From contig SUTU01000010.1 in assembly GCA_015152525.1 (NCBI GenBank), forward strand, positions 1 through 64,000: a stretch of 64,000 nucleotides of DNA, written 5' to 3'. The translations under genes were made by a program, and so were the position numbers. Positions 17,501 through 25,916 of this stretch are shown piece by piece; the first letter of the stretch is position 1; the number at the start of each line of letters is the position of its first letter. This stretch comes from Cyanobacteria bacterium SIG28. Lineage in GTDB: Bacteria > Cyanobacteriota > Vampirovibrionia > Gastranaerophilales > Gastranaerophilaceae. The notes beneath the pieces were generated by a model, which saw only the letters and a program-made list of their open reading frames with translations, was not told the origin of the DNA and did no database searches.

Positions 17501-18136
17501 ATGAAATTCAATTTTAAACCGGAAGAAGTTAAATACGTAAAATTTACTTATAAAGACCAAAGTGGCAAACTTGGTTCGTTTCGAGCATCTTTGAATAGAA
17601 TTGAGGCTTCTGAACTTCGATTATCTGCAAAAACAGAAGAAATTCTTGAGATTTCAACACCTCAAGAAATTGTTTTGGAAGTTATTTGTGCTGACGGAAT
17701 TTATAAAGGAAAAACCGTATTAAAAAAGGTTATTCAAGAAGAACCGTATGTATTTTTTAATCTTGAAATTCCGCAGTATGTTGAACATGTTCAAAAAAGA
17801 GAATATTTTAGAATTACAGCGAGTTATGATTGCGTTTACTCACCTGTTTTTAATTATGAAACAAAGTATTATGAAGTTAAAACACTGGATATTTCTGCAA
17901 ACGGCGTAAGCTTGTTTTTGCATACATTGCCTCAAGAGTTTGATTCTGCAAATATTGTAATCACAATCAATAACAGAAAAGTTCAAGCAAAAGTTAGATT
18001 TGTGCGTTACGAAAAATATTCTGAAGGGTATAAATTATCTTTAAATTATATCAAGATTTCAGAAGCTGACAGAGATTATATTTCTCAAATCTGTATAAAA
18101 AAACAATTGGAAGAAAAACGTAGTCAAATGTTATAG
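17501..18136 (+). CDS. PilZ-domain cyclic-di-GMP receptor with YcgR-like N-terminus
   Basis: The 211-residue protein has a beta-rich N-terminal domain (about 1-95). A PilZ domain follows with both nucleotide-contact motifs: RxxxR in QKREYFRITA and D/N-x-S-x-x-G in LDISANGVSLF. This two-domain layout is that of YcgR-type effectors, which sense c-di-GMP and act on motility, pili or polysaccharide export. A pilT gene lies 8 kb away; a functional link is inference. It is divergent from the HAD gene. Confidence 0.85.
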   Translation: MKFNFKPEEVKYVKFTYKDQSGKLGSFRASLNRIEASELRLSAKTEEILEISTPQEIVLEVICADGIYKGKTVLKKVIQEEPYVFFNLEIPQYVEHVQKREYFRITASYDCVYSPVFNYETKYYEVKTLDISANGVSLFLHTLPQEFDSANIVITINNRKVQAKVRFVRYEKYSEGYKLSLNYIKISEADRDYISQICIKKQLEEKRSQML

Positions 18137-18143
18137 ATGAAAT

Positions 18144-18947
18144 CTATAAAGTTCGGATTTCCCATTTTTTGCGTAATCTTGTTATAACGTTTTTTTGCTG
18201 TAAATCTCTGACTGCAAAATCAATATTTTCTTTTAATTTAGCTGTAGAATAACCCTTTTTGAATGCTATTCCGTAAGGTTCGTTTGAATAACGTTTAGGT
18301 AATAATTTAACAGATTTATCATCCACTGTGTAACGGCTTAAAATTGTATCATCAGAAGTTATGGCATCAATATGATTATTTTTTAAAGCCTTGTATGCGG
18401 CGTTATAAGTTCTAAAACCTCTTAAATTAGCAGTCGGTACAAGATTTTTCATGTTTTTTTCTGCTGTAGTGCCAAAAACAACACCGACTGTTTGACCTGA
18501 TAAATCAGTCAGTGATTTAATGGCGCTATTTGATTTAACTAAAATGGCTAAACCTGCAGAGTCATATGGGATTGAGAAATCCACAATTTCTTCTCTTTGA
18601 GGTGTGATTGTTACTGTTGATATAACTATATCAACTTTTCCTGTAGAAACTTTTATTAAGCGATTTGACGGTGTAACCGGTACAAATTCTATTCTGTCTC
18701 GACTTCGCACAATATATTGTGCAATATATTTTGCTAAATCGGCATCGTAACCGTCTACTAATCCTTTTTCATTTATGAATCCAAACGGTTTTGAATCTGT
18801 ATTAATTCCAACTCTGATTTTTCCTCGACTAATTATTTCATCATATACGTCGTTTTCTTTAAATTCGTCTTTTGTTGGTGAAATGATAAAATGAAACGCA
18901 ACAAGACCCAAAAAGATTAATATAAGGCTTATTCCAAGTTTTCTCAT
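18144..18947 (-). CDS. Amino-acid-type ABC transporter solute-binding protein (SBP family 3)
   Basis: An N-terminal hydrophobic signal or anchor (GISLILIFLGLVAFHF) is followed by a periplasmic-binding fold: IRVGINTDSKPFGFINEKG, DGYDADLAKYIA, IVISTVTITPQREEIVDFSIPY and VGVVFGTTAEKN. The pattern fits family 3 binding proteins for polar amino acids. No permease or ATPase gene is adjacent. It follows thyX by 10 bp on the same strand. There is no lipobox Cys, so membrane anchoring is probably through the uncleaved helix. Confidence 0.88.
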   Translation of the reverse strand: MRKLGISLILIFLGLVAFHFIISPTKDEFKENDVYDEIISRGKIRVGINTDSKPFGFINEKGLVDGYDADLAKYIAQYIVRSRDRIEFVPVTPSNRLIKVSTGKVDIVISTVTITPQREEIVDFSIPYDSAGLAILVKSNSAIKSLTDLSGQTVGVVFGTTAEKNMKNLVPTANLRGFRTYNAAYKALKNNHIDAITSDDTILSRYTVDDKSVKLLPKRYSNEPYGIAFKKGYSTAKLKENIDFAVRDLQQKNVITRLRKKWEIRTL

Positions 18948-18957
18948 TTAAAAAATC

Positions 18958-19650
18958 CTATGCTCTAACAGGCATTCTGCCACAAGATTTATCCTCATCA
19001 CAATAACCTAAGCGTTCGCATTTTGGCACCAAATAAGGTTTTAACCAAGGTTCTTGTGCAACTAATTCTTCGCACATAGCTTTTACCATACATCTTATTT
19101 CGTATTGCGCACGTGTGCACAGTCTAAGGTTGGCAATATGTATTAATTCTCTTAAGTTTAAGCTCGCTACAATTGAAGTGGAAGCGGCATTAGGTAAAAC
19201 AGCTCTTGCATCTTCCGCAGGAATGCCGGCTTCTGTAAATTCACAATATAGTTTGGAAATTTCACCCATAAAACTTTCAAATTTTGCTTTTAATTCTTCG
19301 TTTCTTGCAATTGTTGGAGGAATTAAATAATCAAATTGCCCTTTTTCTTTAACATATCTTTGAGATTTTTGTGAAAAAGACATATGACGATGTCTTACCA
19401 ATTGGTGAGTACAAGCTCTTGAAACGTTAGAAATAGCAAATGTTATTTGTATATGCTCAATTGTAGAATAATGACCTGAAGAAATAACCCTTTCAATCAG
19501 TTTTAACATTTTTTCTTTATCATCAGTACTGTTGTAAATTTCATAAGGTGTATCAGCACTGTAACAAGTTCTGCATGCAGTATAAATTGTTTTAAGCATA
19601 TTTTCCGGTTTTGATATCAAATGTACAACCGGTTTATTATTTTCATTCAT
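18958..19650 (-). CDS. thyX: Flavin-dependent thymidylate synthase
   Basis: ThyX makes dTMP from dUMP with methylenetetrahydrofolate, FAD and NADPH. The family signature RHR-x2-S appears in QLVRHRHMSFSQKSQRY. EHIQITFAISNVSRA, LPNAASTSIV and LRLCTRAQYEIR provide other dUMP/FAD contacts. The 230-residue length is normal. It heads a two-gene unit with the solute-binding protein; the functional link is not obvious. Confidence 0.95.
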   Translation of the reverse strand: MNENNKPVVHLISKPENMLKTIYTACRTCYSADTPYEIYNSTDDKEKMLKLIERVISSGHYSTIEHIQITFAISNVSRACTHQLVRHRHMSFSQKSQRYVKEKGQFDYLIPPTIARNEELKAKFESFMGEISKLYCEFTEAGIPAEDARAVLPNAASTSIVASLNLRELIHIANLRLCTRAQYEIRCMVKAMCEELVAQEPWLKPYLVPKCERLGYCDEDKSCGRMPVRA

Positions 19651-19682
19651 AATCCCAGCTCTCTCTCTAAATTTTTGTATAA

Positions 19683-20012
19683 TTAAACAGATGTTGTAGA
19701 AGCACTAGCAGCTTCTTCATATGGATTTTCTGCTCCTGCATCTTGTGCGGCTTTAAATGCAAGTTCAAACATTTCATCTGAATTTTCTGCAATTTGAGGA
19801 TTTTCCATTAATGCTTTAAGGTCATTGTTAATATTATCAGCATCCTTCAAAAGCATTGAACGACCTAGTGCTTCTGCTTTTGAATTAGAAAAATCTTTTA
19901 ATTGAGGCGCTTGTTCTGTATTAGCTACAGTTTCACCGTCTGAATTTTGTCTTTGAACTCCGTTAAAGGTTGTATGATTTAAACCTATTTGATGACCATT
20001 AATTTCACTCAT
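19683..20012 (-). CDS. Small acidic hypothetical protein, 109 aa
   Basis: This unrecognised, hydrophilic protein has no membrane segment. The N-terminus carries the local motif (NHTTFNGVQRQN). The rest is acidic and helical (MLLKDADNINNDLKALMEN). GAGGT precedes the ATG. A perfect palindrome with GTTAC/GTAAC half-sites (20129-20148) lies about 120 bp upstream and is a candidate operator. Confidence 0.6.
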   Translation of the reverse strand: MSEINGHQIGLNHTTFNGVQRQNSDGETVANTEQAPQLKDFSNSKAEALGRSMLLKDADNINNDLKALMENPQIAENSDEMFELAFKAAQDAGAENPYEEAASASTTSV

Positions 20013-20128
20013 GCATTACCTCGCTTATTTTATTCAATTATATCATATATTCCATTTAATCAACCATCCATTTGTTCTAAAACGTGTAATAATCTTTTTT
20101 TGCTAGTAAATGAACAAAAAATTTACTT

Positions 20129-20148
20129 TTTGTTACAAAAGTAACAAA
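20129..20148. promoter_or_regulatory. Perfect palindrome TTTGTTAC-AAAA-GTAACAAA
   Basis: Two 8-bp half-sites in inverted orientation are separated by AAAA. It lies in the gap between two hypothetical genes read leftward. The half-site matches the TTGTAAC box found upstream of several other hypothetical genes in the window. It is a candidate transcription-factor site. Confidence 0.5.
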
Positions 20149-20194
20149 TTGCATAGCAAAAAACTTAATTACAGATATTCCTTCTTAAAAAAAA

Positions 20195-20569
20195 CTATGC
20201 TTCGTAAGCGTTTGTGCTAAGAGTGCTAATTCCGTTTGCATTTAAAGCATTAAGTCCATATGCTCTTATGGCTTTTTGAGTATCAATAGCTTGTTCAGCA
20301 GAATAACCTTGTACAATCATACTTTCAACAAGACTAGCAGAAGATTTTGAAGAACAATCGATAATACCTACATAAGGCGCATCTACTTGTAATTTTCTGG
20401 TTGAAGTATATTCCACTCCCGGTAAGTTATATTTAGATAAGGTAGCAGAAGTATCACACGGTTCGTCTAAATCCGTGTGAGCGTTTATGGTAACCCTTTT
20501 AGTTAAAAAAGGTGATGTTAGTGTCAGACGGAAATCCCAGAAGGAATCGTCCACCGATGATATATACAT
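20195..20569 (-). CDS. Hypothetical protein, 124 aa
   Basis: This unrecognised protein has a beta-rich N-terminal half (SFWDFRLTLTSPFL, VEYTSTRKLQVDAP) and a helical C-terminal half (SASLVESMIVQGYSAEQAIDTQ). There is no signal peptide or membrane helix. The start is ATG 20569 with AGGTAGAG upstream. On the coding strand a TATAAT box lies about 35 bp before the start. Function cannot be assigned. Confidence 0.55.
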   Translation of the reverse strand: MYISSVDDSFWDFRLTLTSPFLTKRVTINAHTDLDEPCDTSATLSKYNLPGVEYTSTRKLQVDAPYVGIIDCSSKSSASLVESMIVQGYSAEQAIDTQKAIRAYGLNALNANGISTLSTNAYEA

Positions 20570-20712
20570 TTTGCTCTACCTGTATGTACTTACCACTAAC
20601 ATTATAAACTATTTTTCAAATTTTTCGAGTGTGAAAAACTTTTATTAAAGCATTTGTTACATTTCTTAATGTAAAAATGGCAAAAATTTTTTTAACACGT
20701 TTTGTTTTTAAT

Positions 20713-21333
20713 ATGAAAGTTCAAAATTCGTTTAATTTATATTGTTATAATAACCAACCAATAACTTTAGCAGAACCGATGTTTAAAGGTGGCAAATCCA
20801 TTGAAACGATTACTCATTATAATTTAGGTATGATGCCTAACGGTTTTATAGGGAAAGTAAAAGTTTTAAAAGCTAATAATGAGGAGGCTTTTTTAAATGT
20901 TTTTAAACACGCAAGTGATTTGTCTGAAATATATAAATTAAAGGATGGTTTAGACAGAGTTATAGGTCAAATTGAGTTTAAACCCAGAAAATATATGTCT
21001 TATGATGATTATGGAAACTTGCAAGATTCAAGCCATATTTTTGTCGATGAGCTAAGAAATTTTTCACGTAAAGGTACGCCGTATTATGTTGACGGTTTGG
21101 ATGAATACAAGCAGGTTGGTGTTAGACTTATGCAAATTGCTCAGCGTCGTAGTGATGAATGTGGACTTAACGGTAATATAGAATTAATTTCTAAAAACGA
21201 ATCGAAGGATGTGTTTTATAAAAAACTTGGATTTAAGCAATATCCGTTTCTTTCACCATATGTAAATCCAAATAAAATGTATCTACCTGCTGAGGCTAAA
21301 GAACCTTTTTCAAAAATGTACGGTGGCTTGTAA
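20713..21333 (+). CDS. GNAT-like N-acetyltransferase domain protein
   Basis: The start is uncertain: ATG 20713 (MKVQNSFNLY) is preferred over 20677, and neither has a good ribosome site. The N-terminus carries AEPMFKGGKSIE, the local short motif. The C-terminal half has the acetyl-CoA-binding look of GNAT enzymes (GVRLMQIAQRRSDECG, a beta strand, then VFYKKLGFKQY). The substrate is unknown. The 206-residue protein stands alone. Confidence 0.55.
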   Translation: MKVQNSFNLYCYNNQPITLAEPMFKGGKSIETITHYNLGMMPNGFIGKVKVLKANNEEAFLNVFKHASDLSEIYKLKDGLDRVIGQIEFKPRKYMSYDDYGNLQDSSHIFVDELRNFSRKGTPYYVDGLDEYKQVGVRLMQIAQRRSDECGLNGNIELISKNESKDVFYKKLGFKQYPFLSPYVNPNKMYLPAEAKEPFSKMYGGL

Positions 21334-21367
21334 GGTTTGATTAAAAAAACTTAAACAACCTGATTTA

Positions 21368-21396
21368 TTGACATTTACGGGTGTTTTAAATATACT
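21368..21396 (+). promoter_or_regulatory. Sigma-70 promoter
   Basis: TTGACA (21368-21373), 17 bp, TATACT (21391-21396). It is nearly consensus and lies 34 bp before the start codon at 21430. Confidence 0.75.
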
Positions 21397-21429
21397 TAAG
21401 TTCCAGTTTAAAAGGGATGTGTATTAGAA

Positions 21430-22026
21430 ATGAATGTAAAGAAAATAGATGGTGTTATAAAGACTTCAAGTCCGGTAGCTTCAAGAGTTAGAAATGCAAA
21501 GCAGACTGTTATGGATGTTTTTTTGAGAGAGAAAGAACTTGCTAAACAAAAAGGCGATGTTTTTGTTAGAAACATGTGTGATTACCATTCTGATTATGAT
21601 TATTTGGAACCGGAAATTGCTGATGACACCTCTTATAGTTTGGATACAGACATTGAAGAAGTAAAATTGTATACCAAAAGGGATAACAAATTTTATCCGA
21701 ATAAAATATTTTTTGAAGAATGGGTTTACGTTTTAAATAAAAACCAAATTTTAAGAGAAGAAAATGCAAAACGTCAGGAAGAGGGTTTTTCTACAGAAGA
21801 AATTGTAAATGTAATTTTTGCATCTAAATTAAGTAAACCTGCTGACGGATGTCATATTAACTTTGAATTAATGGATGATGGTTTTACGCTTTTAAAGCAA
21901 GGTCAACCGCTAGAAAGTGTTGTGAATTTGATGCGAGAAAATATTATAACCGCTAAAGACGGTACTCAGTCTTATGAGCAAGGACTTGGTAAATTTCTTA
22001 TAAACTGTGGTGATAAAAAGAAATAG
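21430..22026 (+). CDS. Hypothetical protein, 198 aa
   Basis: This unrecognised soluble protein has no signal peptide. The N-terminal 35 residues are basic and helical (KQTVMDVFLREKELAKQ). An acidic middle (EPEIADDTSYSLDTDIEE) is followed by a mixed alpha/beta C-terminal half. A near-consensus sigma-70 promoter precedes it. It converges closely on the ABC permease gene. Confidence 0.6.
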   Translation: MNVKKIDGVIKTSSPVASRVRNAKQTVMDVFLREKELAKQKGDVFVRNMCDYHSDYDYLEPEIADDTSYSLDTDIEEVKLYTKRDNKFYPNKIFFEEWVYVLNKNQILREENAKRQEEGFSTEEIVNVIFASKLSKPADGCHINFELMDDGFTLLKQGQPLESVVNLMRENIITAKDGTQSYEQGLGKFLINCGDKKK

Positions 22027-22028
22027 AA

Positions 22029-22886
22029 TTAACTATATTTTTGTTTTTCGCAGATTTTTTGTAACATTGCTAATATAAAAATTATAATAAACAAAATATA
22101 GGCTAATGCGCAAGATTTACCGATATCAAAATATTCAAATGCGTATTTATAAATAGAATAAACAATTACATTTGTGCAGTCTTTCGGACCGCCTTCCGTC
22201 ATTACGTATATTAAGTCAAAAACTTGAAAAGATGAGATAGCTGTAACAAGTGTTACAAAATACGTTGTTGGTTTTAAAAGAGGTAGTGTAATATTCCAAA
22301 AAGTTTGACTTGTGTTTGCGCCGTCAATTTTAGCAGAGTCGTACAGGTTTTCCGGAATATTAGTAAATCCTGTCAGAAATAAAACGATATTATATCCGAT
22401 AAGTTTCCATACCGAAATAAAAATAAGAACCGGCATGGCTAGTTTGGTATCAAACAACCAGTCTAAATTTATCTTGAATAATTCATTTATTAACCCGATA
22501 TTTGGGTCGAAAATCCAAGACCAAACAATTGCAATTACAACTGCCGGAGTTATAAACGGAATGAAATAAACAGTTTTAAACCATTCGCTGCCTTTGAGTT
22601 TTGTGTTTATGATACTTGCAATTATTAACGGAATTATAACTGCAAATAATGTAACAGAAATTGCATATATAATTGTGTTAGCTAAAATCTGTAAAAAAAC
22701 AGGTTCTGTTAAAACAGCTCTATAATTTTCTAAACCAATAAATTTTATGTCGTTCAATAAATCCCAATCGGTAAAGCTTAAACCAAATGAACAGAATATA
22801 GGAATTATTATAAAAATAAAGGTTCCAATTATTGCAGGAAGAACAAAAAATATTCCCCATGAACTGTTTTTACAATTATTTTTCAT
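22029..22886 (-). CDS. ABC transporter permease, sugar type (MalF/UgpA-like)
   Basis: The 285-residue protein has six predicted membrane helices, starting with FFVLPAIIGTFIFIIIPIF. The EAA loop that docks to the ATPase, YDSAKIDGANTSQTFWNITL, is present with PLLKPTT after it. This is the first-permease type of carbohydrate (CUT1) importers. The partner permease, binding protein and ATPase are not in the window, so the gene is isolated. It is divergent from a phosphohexomutase gene. Confidence 0.88.
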   Translation of the reverse strand: MKNNCKNSSWGIFFVLPAIIGTFIFIIIPIFCSFGLSFTDWDLLNDIKFIGLENYRAVLTEPVFLQILANTIIYAISVTLFAVIIPLIIASIINTKLKGSEWFKTVYFIPFITPAVVIAIVWSWIFDPNIGLINELFKINLDWLFDTKLAMPVLIFISVWKLIGYNIVLFLTGFTNIPENLYDSAKIDGANTSQTFWNITLPLLKPTTYFVTLVTAISSFQVFDLIYVMTEGGPKDCTNVIVYSIYKYAFEYFDIGKSCALAYILFIIIFILAMLQKICEKQKYS

Positions 22887-22977
22887 GGTATCATTATACT
22901 AAGGTTGAAACTTGTAGTGCAAGCGTTATTTACATTATATTTTTAAACAAAATATTATTAATTATAGGGAGAATAAA

Positions 22978-24456
22978 ATGTTGGATTTATCAGCTTTTGG
23001 CAAAAATGATATACGTGGGATTTATGGTGAAGATATTACAGAAGAATTATTTTATTATACAGGCAGAGGTTTTGTAAAATATTTATCAAATCAAACAAAG
23101 AAAGAAAATAAAGAGATTTGGATTACAGTTTGCCGTGATGCGAGATTGCATTCACCGGCACTTTCTGATTCTCTTGTTAAAGGTATTCTTTCAACCGGTG
23201 CAAATGTTGTTGATCTTGGTTTGGCGCCAACACCTATCGGATATTACTCAGAAGTTGTTGGACTTCCGCCTCAAGTAACAAATTATGCTCAAGTTACGGG
23301 TGCAATGATTATTACGGCAAGTCATAATCCAAGTCAATACAATGGTATGAAAATGACTTATGCAAAATCTTCTCTTAATGAAGAGCAAATCAAGGAAGTA
23401 AAGGCTTTGACGGAAGAAGCTTATACAATGAATATGCCTTCAGCACCTAGCGGAATTTATAAAGAATACGATATTATTCCGGATTATATAGAAGAAATGA
23501 AAAAAACTTTCGGTAGAGTTGGTGAAGGTTTAAAAATAGTTGTTGATAGTGCAAACGCAACAGGTGGGGTTGTAGCACCAAAACTATATCGTGCAATAGG
23601 TTGTGAAGTTATTGAACTTTACTCAATGCCTGATGGAAGATTTCCGCATCATCATCCTAATCCGAGTGATGAAAAAACTTTGGCTGATATTAAACGTGCC
23701 GTTGTTGATAATAATGCGGATTTGGGTATAGCTTTTGACGGTGATAGCGATAGAATCGGTGTTATTGATTCTAACGGTAATTCAATGACCGGTGATAAAT
23801 TATTGTTAATTTATGCGCAAGATATTATAAAAAAATATAATGAAAAAGGAGTTAAGCCTTTTATAGTTTCAGAAGTAAAATGTTCGCAAGTTCTTTATGA
23901 CACAATTGATGAACTTGGCGGAATTTCTGTGATGTGTAAGACCGGACATGGTTACATAAAATCAAAAATGAAAGAAGTTGGTGCGGTTCTTGCAGGTGAA
24001 ATGAGCGGACACACATTCTTTAAAGACAGATATTATGGTTTTGATGATGCTGTTTATGCAGGTTGTAGGATTATTGAAATTCTTGCTGAAAAGAAAAAAC
24101 AAGATAATTCGTTTAAGATTTCTGATTTATTAGAACCGTTTGAAAAAATGTTTTGTTCTTCTGAAGTAAGGTTATCTTGTCCGAATTCTTTGAAGAAAAT
24201 AACACTTGAAGAATTTGATAAACTAATATGTAAAAATCCGAGTTTCTTTGGAGATAAAATCAAGGATATTATTACTCTTGACGGTATGAGAATAGTATTT
24301 GAAAAAGGCGGTTTTGCACTAATAAGACAAAGCAATACAGAACCTGTGTTTACACTTCGTTTTGAGGCAACAGATTGCGAAACGGCTCAAAAATACGAAG
24401 AATTAATGGTAAATAAATTATTAGAAATTATTAAAAATCAAGCAGTTAAAGCATAG
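22978..24456 (+). CDS. Phosphohexomutase (phosphomannomutase/phosphoglucomutase), copy 1
   Basis: The 492-residue protein is of the alpha-D-phosphohexomutase superfamily, which interconverts hexose 1- and 6-phosphates. The phosphoserine loop is ITASHNPSQYNGMK, the metal loop is FDGDSDRIGV, the sugar loop is AGEMSGHTFF, and the phosphate-binding loop is RQSNTEPVFTLRFEA. GEMSG is the form seen in dual-specificity PMM/PGM enzymes. GGGAGA precedes the ATG. gltD follows 20 bp later on the same strand. A second, distinct paralogue lies at 44155-45528. Confidence 0.93.
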   Translation: MLDLSAFGKNDIRGIYGEDITEELFYYTGRGFVKYLSNQTKKENKEIWITVCRDARLHSPALSDSLVKGILSTGANVVDLGLAPTPIGYYSEVVGLPPQVTNYAQVTGAMIITASHNPSQYNGMKMTYAKSSLNEEQIKEVKALTEEAYTMNMPSAPSGIYKEYDIIPDYIEEMKKTFGRVGEGLKIVVDSANATGGVVAPKLYRAIGCEVIELYSMPDGRFPHHHPNPSDEKTLADIKRAVVDNNADLGIAFDGDSDRIGVIDSNGNSMTGDKLLLIYAQDIIKKYNEKGVKPFIVSEVKCSQVLYDTIDELGGISVMCKTGHGYIKSKMKEVGAVLAGEMSGHTFFKDRYYGFDDAVYAGCRIIEILAEKKKQDNSFKISDLLEPFEKMFCSSEVRLSCPNSLKKITLEEFDKLICKNPSFFGDKIKDIITLDGMRIVFEKGGFALIRQSNTEPVFTLRFEATDCETAQKYEELMVNKLLEIIKNQAVKA

Positions 24457-24475
24457 TAAAAAGGAGCTAAATTAT

Positions 24476-25837
24476 ATGAGAGAAAGAGTAAAAGAACAAG
24501 ACAGATTTCAACGCAGAACTAATTTTGAAGCAGTTGAAGAAAATTTAACTCCTGAACAAGTGAAAAAAGAAGCGCAAAGATGCTTGAATTGTAAAAATCC
24601 TCGCTGTGTTCAAGGATGTCCTGTAGGAATTCAAATTCCAAAATTTATTCAAGCATTAAAAGAAGACAGATTGGATGATGCAGGTGAAATAATTCGTGAA
24701 ACAAGTATGTTACCTTCCGTATGTGGTAGGGTTTGTCCTCAAGAAAGACAATGTGAAGGTAATTGTGTTTTGGGTATAAAAAGTGAGCCAATAGCTATCG
24801 GTGCTTTGGAAAGGTATGTTGGCGATAATACCTCTGCTAAAAAGACAGAAATTACACCTTCAGGAAAAAAAGTTGCAGTTATAGGCTCAGGATGTGCAGG
24901 AATTACTGCAGCTGCCGATTTAAGAAAAGCGGGTCATGATGTTACTATATTTGAGGCGCTTCATAAATTTGGCGGTGTTTTAAGGTATGGTATTCCGCCA
25001 TTTCGTTTACCAAGAAAATTCTTAGACAGAGAATTGAATAACCTTAAAGAAATGGGTGTAAAATTTGAAAAAAATGTTATTGTCGGAAAATCCATAACTC
25101 TTAAACAACTAAAAGAAGATGGATTTGATGCAATCTTTATTTGTTCCGGTGCGGGTTTGCCTAAAATGATGAATATTTCCGGTGAAAACTTAAATGGTGT
25201 ATTTTCAGCAAACGAGTTTTTAACCAGAGTTAATCTTATGCAAGCTAATGAAGCAGAAACTGCTACACCGCTAAAAATCGGTAAGTCTGTTGCGGTTATA
25301 GGTGGCGGTAATGTTGCAATGGATGCAGCAAGAACAGCTGTGAGAGTCGGTTTTGAAGCAGTTTATATTGTGTATAGACGTACGGAAAAAGAATTACCTG
25401 CAAGATTGGAAGAAATTAGACATGCTAAAGAAGAAGGTGTAATATTTAAGTTTTTGCACGCACCTTACGAAATTTTGGAAAAAGACGGATATGTTGCCGG
25501 CATGAAATTCGAAGTTATGGAACTTGGTGAACCTGATGAGTCCGGCAGAAGAAGCCCTGTCGGTACAGGAACTTATGTTGATTTAGATGTTGATACTGTA
25601 ATAGTTGCACTTGGAACAGGTCCAAATCCTATTATTCAAAAATCAGCTTCACAAGACGGAATAAATTTTGAAACCGACAGAAGAGGTTATTTTGTAGTTA
25701 ACGAAGAAACACGAGAAACATCAATTCCTGCAATTTTTGCCGGTGGTGATGTTGCGCCGGTAGGTGCTTCAAACGCAATAAATGCTATGGGTGCAGGTAA
25801 AAAAGCTGCTAAAGCAATTAATGAATATCTAAAATAA
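24476..25837 (+). CDS. gltD: Glutamate synthase small subunit / NADPH-dependent oxidoreductase of the GltD family
   Basis: The 453-residue protein has N-terminal cysteine clusters for 4Fe-4S centres (CLNCKNPRCVQGCPVG and CGRVCPQERQCEGNC). An FAD Rossmann motif (AVIGSGCAGITAAADL), an NADPH motif (AVIGGGNVAMDAART) and a C-terminal FAD motif (IFAGGDVAPVGASNAINAMG) follow. GltD passes electrons from NADPH to the large subunit GltB. No gltB is adjacent, so a NfnB- or SudA-like role is possible. AAAAGGAG precedes the ATG. Confidence 0.9.
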   Translation: MRERVKEQDRFQRRTNFEAVEENLTPEQVKKEAQRCLNCKNPRCVQGCPVGIQIPKFIQALKEDRLDDAGEIIRETSMLPSVCGRVCPQERQCEGNCVLGIKSEPIAIGALERYVGDNTSAKKTEITPSGKKVAVIGSGCAGITAAADLRKAGHDVTIFEALHKFGGVLRYGIPPFRLPRKFLDRELNNLKEMGVKFEKNVIVGKSITLKQLKEDGFDAIFICSGAGLPKMMNISGENLNGVFSANEFLTRVNLMQANEAETATPLKIGKSVAVIGGGNVAMDAARTAVRVGFEAVYIVYRRTEKELPARLEEIRHAKEEGVIFKFLHAPYEILEKDGYVAGMKFEVMELGEPDESGRRSPVGTGTYVDLDVDTVIVALGTGPNPIIQKSASQDGINFETDRRGYFVVNEETRETSIPAIFAGGDVAPVGASNAINAMGAGKKAAKAINEYLK

Positions 25838-25852
25838 TTTATGTTAAGTTTC

Positions 25853-25880
25853 TTTACAAATTGAAAATTTATGGTATAAT
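25853..25880 (+). promoter_or_regulatory. Sigma-70 promoter of pilT
   Basis: TTTACA (25853-25858), 16 bp, TATAAT (25875-25880). It lies in the short gltD-pilT gap. Confidence 0.6.
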
Positions 25881-25916
25881 TTCATTGTGAAATAATGTAA
25901 TTTAAGAGGGCTTATA

